Assembly: GCA_019084245.1 (NCBI GenBank)
Contig: JAHRFE010000028.1
Span: forward strand, 62,001-126,000
Length of the DNA stretch: 64,000 nt
Direction: 5' to 3'
Origin: Hoeflea sp.
GTDB taxonomy: Bacteria > Pseudomonadota > Alphaproteobacteria > Rhizobiales > Rhizobiaceae
Shown piece by piece: positions 44,651 through 51,906 of the stretch (positions are counted from its first letter, which is position 1; every line of letters starts with the position of its first letter). The position numbers were made by a program, and so were the translations under genes. The notes beneath the pieces were generated by a model that worked only from the letters and a program-made list of their open reading frames with translations, did no database searches and had not been told where the DNA came from.

Positions 44651-45100
44651 ATGGATATCAAGAACCTGGCCCGAGCAAGGGCAACCGATTTCAGCCACAC
44701 CATCAACGGCCTTCTGACAAAGAGGGCCGATCTGTTCAACGAGGCTAAACAGCTTCGGGAGCGCATAGCCGAGATCAAGAACGACATTGACGCCATAGAC
44801 CGAGCCTTGGGCACATTCGGCTATGCGGGCGATCTGGACGCTGCCATGCCACGCCAGAAGCGCCACGTGGTATTCGGCAAGGGCGAACTGTTCCGGTCCT
44901 GCATGACAGTCCTACGCACGACCAAGGAGCCGCTTACCAGCCGCATGGTTGCGCAACAGATTGTGGAGCTAAACGGGCACGACGCCAGAGATCGGAAATA
45001 CGTCAACGATCTAGTCAAGCGGGTGGGCAAGTGCCTTAGGCAGACAGAAGCCGCCCAGAAAGGCACAGACGCGCGCGGGAACGTGGTTTGGAGCGTCTAA
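44651..45100 (+). CDS. Passenger protein with coiled coil and winged-helix-like C-terminus
   Basis: I do not recognise this 149-residue protein. The first half is helical and charged (ADLFNEAKQLRERIAEIKND), probably a coiled coil. The second half (MTVLRTTKEPLTSRMVAQQIVE, then RKYVNDLVKRVGKCLRQTEA) looks like a winged helix that could bind DNA. It starts 45 bp inside the left transposon end after a CAGGGG site and overlaps the convergent toxin gene by 4 bp. A regulatory role for the transposon is a guess. Confidence 0.7.
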   Translation: MDIKNLARARATDFSHTINGLLTKRADLFNEAKQLRERIAEIKNDIDAIDRALGTFGYAGDLDAAMPRQKRHVVFGKGELFRSCMTVLRTTKEPLTSRMVAQQIVELNGHDARDRKYVNDLVKRVGKCLRQTEAAQKGTDARGNVVWSV

Positions 45101-45444
45101 ATTGTACCCGCCTTCCGCACGTTGCCAGCCTGCTCTTCCCCTAGGGCCTGTAGGGCTGCCAACAACTTACGGTCAAGGTCATCCAGCCCGCGGTAGGCGT
45201 CTTTGCGGTCTCTAACGACCAATACGACTACACGGTTTCTGGTAATGTAATGATAGACGACGCGCATATCGCCGCGCCTAATACGAAAAAAGCTCGGGTG
45301 CCCTTTGATCTTTTCGATCATGAGGGTTTCCGAGCCGTTTTCCAGTGTCCGAAGCAACGCAATAGTCTGCTTTTGACGATCTTTCGTGAGTTTCTTAATC
45401 TCGCGCCTTGCGGCGGGAGAAACAACCACTTCTGTAGAGGACAT
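45097..45444 (-). CDS. RelE/ParE-superfamily toxin
   Basis: A 115-residue protein with the RelE fold features: VVVSPAARREIKKLTKD at the start, SFFRIRRGDMRVVYHYITRNRVVVLVVRDRKDAYR in the core strands (quoted as fragments IRRGDMRVVY and VRDRKDAYR). Basic residues suit ribosome-dependent mRNA cleavage. About 20 extra C-terminal residues follow. It is 20 bp downstream of a Phd/YefM-type antitoxin, so the module would stabilise the transposon or cause post-segregational effects. Confidence 0.85.
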   Translation of the reverse strand: MSSTEVVVSPAARREIKKLTKDRQKQTIALLRTLENGSETLMIEKIKGHPSFFRIRRGDMRVVYHYITRNRVVVLVVRDRKDAYRGLDDLDRKLLAALQALGEEQAGNVRKAGTI

Positions 45445-45464
45445 GCCCCCTCCCGTGCTTGGAG

Positions 45465-45761
45465 TCAGTCATTCTCCAACTCCATTTCAAGTTCATCCAA
45501 AGTTGATCCTCCCTGTCGTTGAAACTCATCCAAAGCCCTCTGTGCGTCTGCGCTGTCGATACGCGCTTCAAGGTCAGCTAACCGATCAAGAAGTTCTAAA
45601 GGTACGACCGCCACACGCTTGCCGTGCTTCTCGATAAGCACGCCACCCCCGTAGTGGGCTTGGTTGAAAATGTCGGAAAATTTGTTGCGCGCCTCCGTTG
45701 CCGTGAAAGTTGGCATTTGCTCTGTTGCAGTTTGTACTGGTTTTGTGTCCTGTCTGGTCAT
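45465..45761 (-). CDS. Phd/YefM-type antitoxin
   Basis: A 98-residue protein. The N-terminal DNA-binding Phd/YefM fold includes FTATEARNKFSDIFNQAHYGG and VLIEKHGKRVAVVPLELLDRL. The acidic C-terminal tail (STLDELEMELEND) would wrap the toxin. I place the start at 45761 (MTRQDTKP); the open frame upstream is antisense to the transposase. An inverted GTACATTT repeat lies in the promoter region. Confidence 0.83.
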   Translation of the reverse strand: MTRQDTKPVQTATEQMPTFTATEARNKFSDIFNQAHYGGGVLIEKHGKRVAVVPLELLDRLADLEARIDSADAQRALDEFQRQGGSTLDELEMELEND

Positions 45762-45797
45762 CTTGCGTTCACCGCCTCTAGACGTGTTGTCCGGTTT

Positions 45798-45837
45798 GTA
45801 CATTTCGTACGCTTTGTAGTCAATGCACAAAATGTAC
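45798..45837. promoter_or_regulatory. Inverted-repeat operator candidate of the toxin-antitoxin operon
   Basis: GTACATTT at 45798-45805 and its reverse complement AAATGTAC at 45830-45837 are separated by 24 bp, three helical turns from centre to centre, just upstream of the antitoxin ATG. Two Phd/YefM dimers binding cooperatively would explain the geometry. Confidence 0.5.
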
Positions 45838-45855
45838 GAACGTTCCGTTAATTTC

Positions 45856-46821
45856 TTATTTGTTTGCCCGCTGCCAATACCCCTTCCAAATCCGGCTGAC
45901 ACCATGAGCCATTGCCTTGCCGAGAATGTCAGTGGCGTTTTCGCCGTTTGAGTTGCGGCGGTTATCCTCGCACCATGCAGCGTGGTTTGCATACTGGTGC
46001 AGGTACTGGGGCGAAACGTGGTGGTGCTGACCAGTGACCATGCGGCGAAGGCGGCTGAAATAGCTCTCAACCCAGTTGGTGTGTTTGCCGTGGTCGCTGT
46101 AGGTCTTGGAATGGTTGACCCGCTCGGTTTCCCAACCTGCATGCAACATATCCCAGTGGCTGGCTTCGTCTGCATGCATGATGGCCAAACGGTCAACGTG
46201 CTGCTTTGCCAATTCAACGCCCTGAGCTTCTGACATGGTGACGAAAGGACGGGTGCGGCCATTGCGTTCGCGGAAGGCCACCACGACGCGGCGCTTGCCG
46301 GTCTGGTGTTCCGCCCGGCGACGGTCAACGCGCTTCTCAGCGATGTTGTGCGGGCGGATATGGCCACCAAAGTATGCGCCATCAACTTCCACGTCGCCGT
46401 CAAGCGGTTCGTCGTTCTGGATTTCCAAAGACAGGGCTTCGCGGAGCTTGTGAGCCAGAACCCATGCGGTCTTGTATTGAACGTCCAGGTCGCGGGAAAG
46501 CTGGAGAGCGGAAAGGCCCTTCACGGCGTTGACGAAGATGCAGACCGCGCCAAGCAGATCCATGAAGCCAAGCTTGCGGCTGGCAAAGATGGTGCCGGAC
46601 GTGACGCTGAATTGAGCGTGGCAAGCAGCGCACTTGAACTTGCGGCGGGTGTTGATTTCGTAATGGTCCAGGCAACCGCACTTGGGGCAAACCGGATTGC
46701 CGTCTGTCGAAGCCCAACGGATCTTCTTGAACACCTGATAGGCCTTGTCCTCCCCACCCTTATAGATTTCCTTGAGGGAGAGTGTGCGGGCTTGAGCCGA
46801 GAGAAGGAAGTGTTGAGCCAT
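45856..46821 (-). CDS. IS1595-family (ISXO2-like) transposase
   Basis: A 321-residue transposase. An N-terminal zinc ribbon (CPKCGCLDHYEI, then FKCAACHAQFSVTSGT) precedes a helical region and the DDE-type catalytic core. The core has D in GDVEVDGAYFGG, D in IMHADEASHW, and E in TNWVESYFSRLRR. These are the ISXO2-like motifs. Length is complete and there is no frameshift, so the element may still be able to move. The promoter region upstream has nested palindromes. Confidence 0.93.
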   Translation of the reverse strand: MAQHFLLSAQARTLSLKEIYKGGEDKAYQVFKKIRWASTDGNPVCPKCGCLDHYEINTRRKFKCAACHAQFSVTSGTIFASRKLGFMDLLGAVCIFVNAVKGLSALQLSRDLDVQYKTAWVLAHKLREALSLEIQNDEPLDGDVEVDGAYFGGHIRPHNIAEKRVDRRRAEHQTGKRRVVVAFRERNGRTRPFVTMSEAQGVELAKQHVDRLAIMHADEASHWDMLHAGWETERVNHSKTYSDHGKHTNWVESYFSRLRRMVTGQHHHVSPQYLHQYANHAAWCEDNRRNSNGENATDILGKAMAHGVSRIWKGYWQRANK

Positions 46822-46822
46822 G

Positions 46823-46862
46823 ACGTACTGTTTCCGTTACCTATGTAACGTATATAGTACGT
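46823..46862. promoter_or_regulatory. Nested palindromes between transposase and DUF6471 genes
   Basis: ACGTAC (46823-46828) pairs with GTACGT (46857-46862), and inside it GTTAC (46836-46840) pairs with GTAAC (46845-46849). The structure begins at the second base of the transposase start codon and probably overlaps divergent promoters. The DUF6471 protein is a natural candidate to bind it. Confidence 0.45.
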
Positions 46863-46925
46863 TGACGCACGCCATACAAGGGCATATGTATCGAATATGT
46901 TACTTTTTACAATGTGAGCGATACA

Positions 46926-47147
46926 ATGGCCGAAAAGACGGACTGGGAAATGAAAGCCGCCAACCTTCTAAAGGCGGAATTGAAGCGTAAGGGCGTGACC
47001 TATGCGCAGCTTGTCGAGAAGCTGGCCGAGATCGGAGTTGACGAGAAGGAAGTGAACGTGCGCAACAAGTTGTCGCGCGGCAAATTTACCGCTGCATTTC
47101 TTTTACAATGTCTGCAAGCAACTGGCTCCGAGCATCTTCGTCTATAG
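46926..47147 (+). CDS. DUF6471 domain protein, IS1595 companion
   Basis: A 73-residue protein covering the DUF6471 pattern: WEMKAANLLKAELKRKGVTYAQLVEKLAEIG, quoted by its parts, then EVNVRNKLSRGKFTAAFLLQCLQATG. The layout is that of a small helix-turn-helix (Cro/XRE-like). DUF6471 genes are regularly divergent from ISXO2-like transposases and may regulate transposition. A GTG at 46914 is an alternative start. The 3' end overlaps the convergent membrane passenger by 62 bp. Confidence 0.8.
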   Translation: MAEKTDWEMKAANLLKAELKRKGVTYAQLVEKLAEIGVDEKEVNVRNKLSRGKFTAAFLLQCLQATGSEHLRL

Positions 47148-47970
47148 AGTTGACCAAAAGGTTGGCTTTCCGGTCAAGGGAGGTGCGAATCTCCCTCAAG
47201 ATTTTGTCGGCTTCGACGGACATGTACCGGAGTTCGTGCCACGCGTTCCGGGAGTCTTCATTGGGAAAATAGCGGCCTTGCTCTTTTGCATCCCATTTAT
47301 TTTTATCAGCCCAGGCACGGTTACGTGCTGTTTCGAGGCGATCATCAACAACACTCGACAGCCCGCCGTCCCCGGCAGCAAAGGCATCAATAACAGATTG
47401 CAACCGAGAGCGCATTGCAGTCCTCCACTCCGAAAGTTGGACGTCGTAGGGGCCGCAAGCCATTGAGGGATCGACGTCAGGGCCGAGCGGCGCACCCAGT
47501 GGAGGAAGTAAAGGGGGCTTGGCTACGGGCTCCCAATTTGCAGTCTCGACAATGTACATTGCCCACATGGACTGGTTCTGAGCGAGTTGTTCGGCGCACA
47601 TTCTTTCCTTCTGCGCTGTTAATTCTTCTCTTTGGGCTATTATGACAGTGTCATCAGCCGCCTTCGCAAGCTCAGCGCGGAACCTCTCTTTCCGCATCAA
47701 TGCCAGCGTAATTCGCAGCAGTCGTTCATCCCCGAGGAGCCAAACGACATAGATAACCGTTACTACGACAAGGGCGACGGTCGTCTGCCACAGTGGAGGA
47801 CCGAAAATCCATGCCGATGCTGCTTCAAAAATATCGGAGACCATCTCAAAGATAGCCGGCAAATCGTCTCGCAGGGTTGCTGGCCCCGCTAGACGATTGA
47901 GCCCGGCAAGAAGCGTGCCGAGCAAAACGATCGGCAGAATGATCGCTGTTGTTGCTGTCTTCAATTTCAT
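47086..47970 (-). CDS. Passenger inner-membrane protein, unknown
   Basis: I do not recognise this 294-residue protein. It has two N-terminal TM helices (TTAIILPIVLLGTLLAGLN and QTTVALVVVTVIYVVWLL) and then a long cytoplasmic, charged helical domain of about 200 residues with a proline-rich insert (EPVAKPPLLPPLGAPLGPD). The topology resembles membrane-anchored sensor or effector proteins of defence systems, but no catalytic motif is visible. It is the last gene before the right transposon end. Confidence 0.65.
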   Translation of the reverse strand: MKLKTATTAIILPIVLLGTLLAGLNRLAGPATLRDDLPAIFEMVSDIFEAASAWIFGPPLWQTTVALVVVTVIYVVWLLGDERLLRITLALMRKERFRAELAKAADDTVIIAQREELTAQKERMCAEQLAQNQSMWAMYIVETANWEPVAKPPLLPPLGAPLGPDVDPSMACGPYDVQLSEWRTAMRSRLQSVIDAFAAGDGGLSSVVDDRLETARNRAWADKNKWDAKEQGRYFPNEDSRNAWHELRYMSVEADKILREIRTSLDRKANLLVNSIDEDARSQLLADIVKEMQR

Positions 47971-48079
47971 GAGCGGACCATGCCCGGATTTCTCCGGGTT
48001 GTGGAGTCTTTCCTATTTCATGCGACATTAGTCGGTCCTTTCTTTGTAGGACCGGCTCAGATGCAGCAAAGGACCGGAT

Positions 48080-48103
48080 GGTGCTTTTGATACATAAGAC
48101 CGC
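48080..48103 (-). repeat. Right terminal inverted repeat of the IS1595-type transposon
   Basis: Exact reverse complement of the left repeat at 44582-44605. Next to it, 48030-48078, is a further CGGTCCT / AGGACCG inverted pair. The repeat ends four bases before the ATG of the next gene. Confidence 0.9.
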
Positions 48104-48107
48104 ATTT

Positions 48108-48341
48108 ATGTCCGACAACGACTATTCAGGGAGGGCTGCACTCACGATTTGTGAAGCCCTCCTGCTCGCGCTGAACGATCACAATATCCTCCCCGAAAAA
48201 GAGATCGTCGGTGTCCTACGGGATTCCGCCATCACCCACGAGAATGCTACTGGCTCCGAAAGCGAACTGGAAACGCACCGAGCTATCGCCGCATTGATCA
48301 ACCGTATTATCGATGGGGGCAATTCGGTAAGACGCCCGTGA
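48108..48341 (+). CDS. Small hypothetical protein, upstream region replaced by transposon end
   Basis: A 77-residue helical protein (RAALTICEALLLALNDHNILPEKE, quoted in part, then HRAIAALINRIIDGGNSV) of a kind common in rhizobial genomes, without known function. The transposon end lies at 48103, so no native ribosome site or promoter remains; only the transposon sequence precedes the ATG. The protein may be silent or driven from within the element. Confidence 0.6.
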   Translation: MSDNDYSGRAALTICEALLLALNDHNILPEKEIVGVLRDSAITHENATGSESELETHRAIAALINRIIDGGNSVRRP

Positions 48342-48552
48342 CATCGGGAATGAAGCTCGTTTCATTCTTTGGAAATCTGAAAACAACGTTTTGGACTCAC
48401 CAGCGGCATCCGAATGACCACGTTTCCCTCTTACACCAACTTATGCGGCACCTCTTTCCGCCGCGAACTACCAATACGTGCCTATTTTGCTTGAGCGTGC
48501 GGAAAACGGAACGATGTGGGATCGAGCGGGTTGTGTAGTGAAAGGTATACTC

Positions 48553-48810
48553 ATGAGAAATCAAGAATATGAACTCGAAAAGCAAGACGGCGGCTGGGTC
48601 TATGTGATCGATGGTCGCCGTTCCGCTTACTATGCGAACTGCGAGGCGGCGACCATCGCGGCCAAGGGTGAAACCGAGCCCGACACATTTGACAAGAAAC
48701 TCGACGACGAGTTGGAAGAAGGACTCGAAGACACGTTTCCTGCCAGCGATCCGGTCTCGGTCACCCGCAGCAGTCACGCGGGAGGCCCGGACAGAAGCAA
48801 GAAGAATTAA
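48553..48810 (+). CDS. Small acidic hypothetical protein with TFPASDPVS tail
   Basis: An 85-residue protein. The C-terminal segment LEDTFPASDPVSVTR is a motif seen in many short alphaproteobacterial stress-related proteins. The N-terminal half (YELEKQDGGWVYVIDGRRSAYY) could be a small beta domain. Function unknown. Probably chromosomal rather than part of the neighbouring mobile elements. Confidence 0.7.
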   Translation: MRNQEYELEKQDGGWVYVIDGRRSAYYANCEAATIAAKGETEPDTFDKKLDDELEEGLEDTFPASDPVSVTRSSHAGGPDRSKKN

Positions 48811-48966
48811 ACTTGGGACATTCCGACAAGGTTCGGATTGTTCTTGTGGGTGGCACCATTGCCACCCATATGGAGTAGGGGCCAGTATCATCGGTCTTCG
48901 TGCCGAGGCTGGGTGTTGACGCTTGCGACGCACCGCAACCCCGTAGAGCAAACTGGAGTACACAAC

Positions 48967-49365
48967 ATGTCAGCAGGACAAAGCAGTGGAACCGGTGCAA
49001 TGACCGAACTTGACGACGCGCAAGTGAGGAAGAACGATATCCTCAGCAATCGTGATAAGGCGCAAAGACTGCCTGGACAGGGCCTGGACGGAAAAGGTGT
49101 CCAGGTTGACGAGTACAAGGACAACCCTGCCAATCATCGCCCATCGAGTGACGATGGCGCGGAACCCGATGTCAAGGCAGCAGCCGAAGAACCGACGAAG
49201 CCGTCACCCAAGACCGACAAGCCAGCGTCGACGGATTCTGCCGAGGACGTTGATCGACCTGGATTTGATCAGGGCGGATCGACTGGTGAAACCCACGCAG
49301 GTAAAGGTTTGGGGCTCGGCACCGATGCAAAAGACAACAGAAAAGGATGGGGTTTGCCGAGATAA
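48967..49365 (+). CDS. Intrinsically disordered hypothetical protein
   Basis: A 132-residue hydrophilic protein rich in Asp, Lys, Ser and Pro, almost certainly disordered (EEPTKPSPKTDKPASTDSAE). It has a short conserved-looking N-terminal stretch (DDAQVRKNDILSNRDKAQR) and a glycine-rich tail. No family recognised. The ATG at 48967 is chosen because upstream codons of the frame look random; a further 43 codons are open. Confidence 0.6.
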   Translation: MSAGQSSGTGAMTELDDAQVRKNDILSNRDKAQRLPGQGLDGKGVQVDEYKDNPANHRPSSDDGAEPDVKAAAEEPTKPSPKTDKPASTDSAEDVDRPGFDQGGSTGETHAGKGLGLGTDAKDNRKGWGLPR

Positions 49366-49725
49366 CACCGCGATCAAGCTGCAAGCCTCCTTTGAAATCA
49401 GGCTTGCGGCGCGAGCGCCTACAAACGGGCCGCGCTGGCGAGCGGTTCTGTTGATTTCCATTAGATGAATTGATTTCGGGCCTGTTCGAGTGCAGGCCAA
49501 ACGACATTTATTGAACGTCGCAAAATGACGTCACTTTTGACCTCCCACCGGGTGTTGGCCTGCGGCGCAGCGAATGTCAGCTTCCCGCCCACTGTTGCCT
49601 TTAAGCCTTGGCCGAATGACCGGAACCCGTGGTGTGACACTTTTGATTGATTTTTGTTGCAAACTGCACAACCATGCACCACGTATTACATTGAGAGAAG
49701 CACCAGCGAGAGAGGAGGCCATATC
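49366..49725. other. Intergenic region before the Panacea-domain gene
   Basis: No gene I can support in 360 bp. It contains the promoter of the Panacea gene and is the most likely zone for the left junction of the phage-derived element, because chromosomal-type small genes end at 49365 and phage/defence-type genes start after it. I could not pick out an attachment core, since the right junction is outside the window. Confidence 0.4.
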
Positions 49726-50184
49726 GTGAAAGATTCCCGTGATGTTGCTAATTATATCCTCGAACTAGCCGAACAGAAGGGCGACTCGCTTACACCTATG
49801 CAGCTTCTGAAGCTGACATACATTGCGCACGGTTGGTTCTACGGTATCCACGGCAGGCCGTTGATCTCGGATCCCGTCGAGGCTTGGCAGTACGGCCCGG
49901 TGATTCCTATGCTGTATGAAGCGATCAAGAGCTATCGCGGCGCGGCCATCACTAACAAGATCCGTCGCCACAACGCGCAGCAAGTGCTTGACGCAGACGA
50001 GCAGGACATTGTTTCGCAGGTCTATGACGCCTACGGAAAATTCACTGGCCCTCAGCTATCCAACATGACGCACGCCGGTGGCACGCCGTGGGCGCTGACC
50101 TATGTGCCCGGCTCTTTCGGCCTGCGGATCCCAGATGACCTGATCGAGGATCACTACCGCAAAAAAGCGAGCGTTGCGGCTTGA
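49726..50184 (+). CDS. Panacea (SocA/DUF4065) domain antitoxin-like protein
   Basis: A 152-residue protein covering a whole Panacea domain: DVANYILELAEQ, LTPMQLLKLTYIAHGWFYG, PVEAWQYGPVIPMLYEA, then SNMTHAGGTPWALTY. Panacea is a wide antitoxin domain that neutralises many toxins; SocA acts as a proteolytic adaptor for ClpXP. The GTG start has AGAGGAGG seven bases upstream. The stop overlaps the start of a small membrane protein (TTGA), the arrangement of a toxin-antitoxin pair, and such genes are frequent in prophages and satellites. Confidence 0.85.
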   Translation: MKDSRDVANYILELAEQKGDSLTPMQLLKLTYIAHGWFYGIHGRPLISDPVEAWQYGPVIPMLYEAIKSYRGAAITNKIRRHNAQQVLDADEQDIVSQVYDAYGKFTGPQLSNMTHAGGTPWALTYVPGSFGLRIPDDLIEDHYRKKASVAA

Positions 50185-50540
50185 GTCGTGTCGTCGTCAC
50201 CCCAGCGGAAGAATCCGCTGCAGTCGGTGACGGTTCCAATATGGCCGCCCTTGAAGGCGCAAGCCTGAATCAGGGCAAGACACGCGAGCAGATCCGACAA
50301 GAGGCTGAAGACGGGCGCACCGAACGCTTCCGCGACCACTTTGAATGGATCGCGATTGCCGCGCTCTGGATTGTGTCCGGTGCTGTCCTTGTGCTTGGCT
50401 TGGCGTGGGCCTGGCATCTGGTCGCCCCGGATCACCTGCGATGGATCTCTGAAGACAATCTTGGATCAATCCAAACGATCCTGACCGCCGGTGTACTGAT
50501 CGGCGTTGTGTCGGGTCATTTCAAAAAGCGGATGGATTAG
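50181..50540 (+). CDS. Small two-TM membrane protein, candidate toxin partner
   Basis: A 119-residue protein starting at a TTG that overlaps the Panacea stop codon by 4 bp, so its translation depends on the upstream gene. A charged cytoplasmic N-terminus (GKTREQIRQEAEDGRTERFRD) is followed by two TM helices (WIAIAALWIVSGAVLVLGLAW and LGSIQTILTAGVLIGVVSG) and a basic end. Some Panacea partners in PanAT systems are membrane-damaging toxins, so this could be one, but no homology is claimed. Confidence 0.6.
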   Translation: MSRVVVTPAEESAAVGDGSNMAALEGASLNQGKTREQIRQEAEDGRTERFRDHFEWIAIAALWIVSGAVLVLGLAWAWHLVAPDHLRWISEDNLGSIQTILTAGVLIGVVSGHFKKRMD

Positions 50541-50887
50541 CTCCAGCCGCCTCGACAATTCAGGTCAATCCGACATAACCTGACCTCAGGCTTCCTCGGC
50601 CGGCGGCGTGAGCACGGATGTACTGCCACGCCGCCACCCCCCCCTGACATCGCAAAGCCACCACCCGCCCGGATCCATGCCGGCGGCGCTCAGCCGTGTC
50701 TGCGCCAGAATCACAGGCGCCGCGCTTTAGCTGATTTCATATCGCTTGGCAAGTCTGTGATGTAACGTATCTTCCATTATTTTCAATGACTTATAAAATA
50801 GTTGCTCGAAACCACCCTGATAGGTTTGACCAATTCGAGGGCTGTCCAGCACTATGAATTATTGGCTCAGCAAAGGAGAACCACAAA
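50541..50887. other. Non-coding region before the excisionase-like gene
   Basis: No gene visible in 347 bp. The left half is GC-rich with a C tract near 50636; the right half (about 50730-50880) is distinctly AT-rich, with AAACC/GGTTT at about 50809-50826 as a short inverted repeat. It is a plausible promoter/operator region for the early genes and an alternative left attachment zone. Confidence 0.4.
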
Positions 50888-51085
50888 ATGGAAGCTGTAA
50901 ATGGAATGAAACACACCCACGGAAAACTGCTTCAGATCGGCGAAGTCGCCAAGCGTCTCGGAGTTTCGACACCGACCATCCGTCGCCTCGACGATGAACT
51001 GAAGCCCATCCGCCCGAACCCGAAAAACGGGCACCGGCGATACCGGCTCGATCTGGTCGAGCGACATCTCAAACGCTCGTCATAG
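50888..51085 (+). CDS. Excisionase/AlpA-like MerR-type DNA-binding protein
   Basis: A 65-residue protein that is essentially one winged helix-turn-helix: LLQIGEVAKRLGVSTPTIRRL, then NPKNGHRRYRLDLVERHL. Such short MerR/HTH_17 proteins are excisionases or AlpA-type activators of phage and satellite genes. AAAGGAG lies eight bases before the ATG. It heads a tight run of small genes that leads to the terminase, so it may both promote excision and switch on that operon. Confidence 0.78.
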   Translation: MEAVNGMKHTHGKLLQIGEVAKRLGVSTPTIRRLDDELKPIRPNPKNGHRRYRLDLVERHLKRSS

Positions 51086-51110
51086 AGCGACACCCACAAG
51101 GAATGCACGA

Positions 51111-51596
51111 ATGAAAGACCAACTCTTCTCTGAAGCCCGGATCGAAGCCCTCGCCCATACCGGCGAGTCCATCACGATCGGCAACAAGGCCTTCAGGGTC
51201 ATCGAAGCCACCACCTCACCGGCACCTGCACCGGCACCAGCCCCAGCCCCGGCTGCACCGGCACCAGCGGCAAAGGCTCTTGCACCGATCGCCAACCCAT
51301 CGCCCGCATACCTCGAAACCCTCGCCCGCATCCAGGGCGTCGACACCAAGGCCGAAGATGAGGCCAAGGCCAAAGCCGAAGCCGAGCAGGCCCGCATCGC
51401 GGAAGCACGCGCTGTCGCACGCTCGATGTATGGAAAGCGCCAGCCTGAGCAGGTGCCGGCAAACGAGCCAACCAACGCCACAGCTGAGGACGAGCGCATT
51501 GCCAGCGCCGTGGCAACAGCCCGCGCATTCAATGCAGCCCAGCGCGCCGGTGGTCGGCCGCAGGCAGGTGGCTCGACGATCCTGGCCCGGAGGTAG
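51111..51596 (+). CDS. Ala/Pro-rich hypothetical protein
   Basis: A 161-residue protein of unknown function. A short folded head (SITIGNKAFRVIEATT) is joined to the rest by an alanine-proline linker (about residues 38-55, repeated AP). A charged helical region follows (KAEDEAKAKAEAEQARIAEARAVARSM) and then a basic tail. Such linker-plus-coil designs occur in phage structural or accessory proteins, but I cannot assign one. Good ribosome site (AAGGAA) upstream. Confidence 0.6.
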   Translation: MKDQLFSEARIEALAHTGESITIGNKAFRVIEATTSPAPAPAPAPAPAAPAPAAKALAPIANPSPAYLETLARIQGVDTKAEDEAKAKAEAEQARIAEARAVARSMYGKRQPEQVPANEPTNATAEDERIASAVATARAFNAAQRAGGRPQAGGSTILARR

Positions 51597-51600
51597 GACC

Positions 51601-51906
51601 GTGAACCTGGAATCCCACAAATACGCCGAGGCATTTCGCGAGTATCGCATGACGAATCCTCAGATCGCGCACGGCGTTTGCGCAACAATGCACACACGCG
51701 ATTGGATCCTGGAAGGGCAACCGGCCAACTGGCCTGACCGGCTGGATTTCGAATGCTCTTTTTGGGGCGCTGGGCTTCACCCCGTCGATCTCGGACTCGG
51801 CATCGCTGAGGCCCTCAACCTGACCCGCAATGAGCAGGCCGCCGTGACCCGACTGCTGGTCGATTTCTTTGTCGCCGAGCAAGGGCGAGCATCATGGGCC
51901 GCGTGA
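51601..51906 (+). CDS. Hypothetical protein of the element
   Basis: A 101-residue acidic helical protein starting at a GTG four bases after the previous stop. Features: AEAFREYRMTNPQIAHGV, WPDRLDFECSFWGAGLHPVDLG, and a last helix NEQAAVTRLLVDFFVAEQG. I do not recognise it. It overlaps the next gene by 13 bp, so it belongs to the early operon. Confidence 0.6.
   Translation: MNLESHKYAEAFREYRMTNPQIAHGVCATMHTRDWILEGQPANWPDRLDFECSFWGAGLHPVDLGLGIAEALNLTRNEQAAVTRLLVDFFVAEQGRASWAA

Larger units (their letters stand above)
44582..48103. mobile_element. IS1595-family transposon with passenger genes
   Basis: Bounded by 24-bp perfect inverted repeats and containing one IS1595/ISXO2-type transposase, a DUF6471 protein (a frequent companion of that family), a RelE/Phd toxin-antitoxin pair and two unrecognised passengers. 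Total length is 3,522 bp. IS1595 members with passenger genes are known. The flanks (8 bp each side) do not match, so there is no visible target duplication; with the cut glycosyltransferase on the left this implies a deletion or recombination after insertion. Confidence 0.8.

Noticed and set aside
44582..44748. Continuation of the glycosyltransferase into 44748 as a normal C-terminus
   Set aside because: The extra residues come from the transposon end and the start of a passenger gene; they lack the expected catalytic motifs.
45762..46403. Upstream extension of the antitoxin frame
   Set aside because: It is antisense to the transposase. The antitoxin homology starts at 45761.
44576..48110. 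A near match CATTTCAG / CATTTATG as an 8-bp target duplication of the transposon
   Set aside because: Only six of eight bases agree and the right copy would overlap the terminal repeat; the exact flanks do not match.
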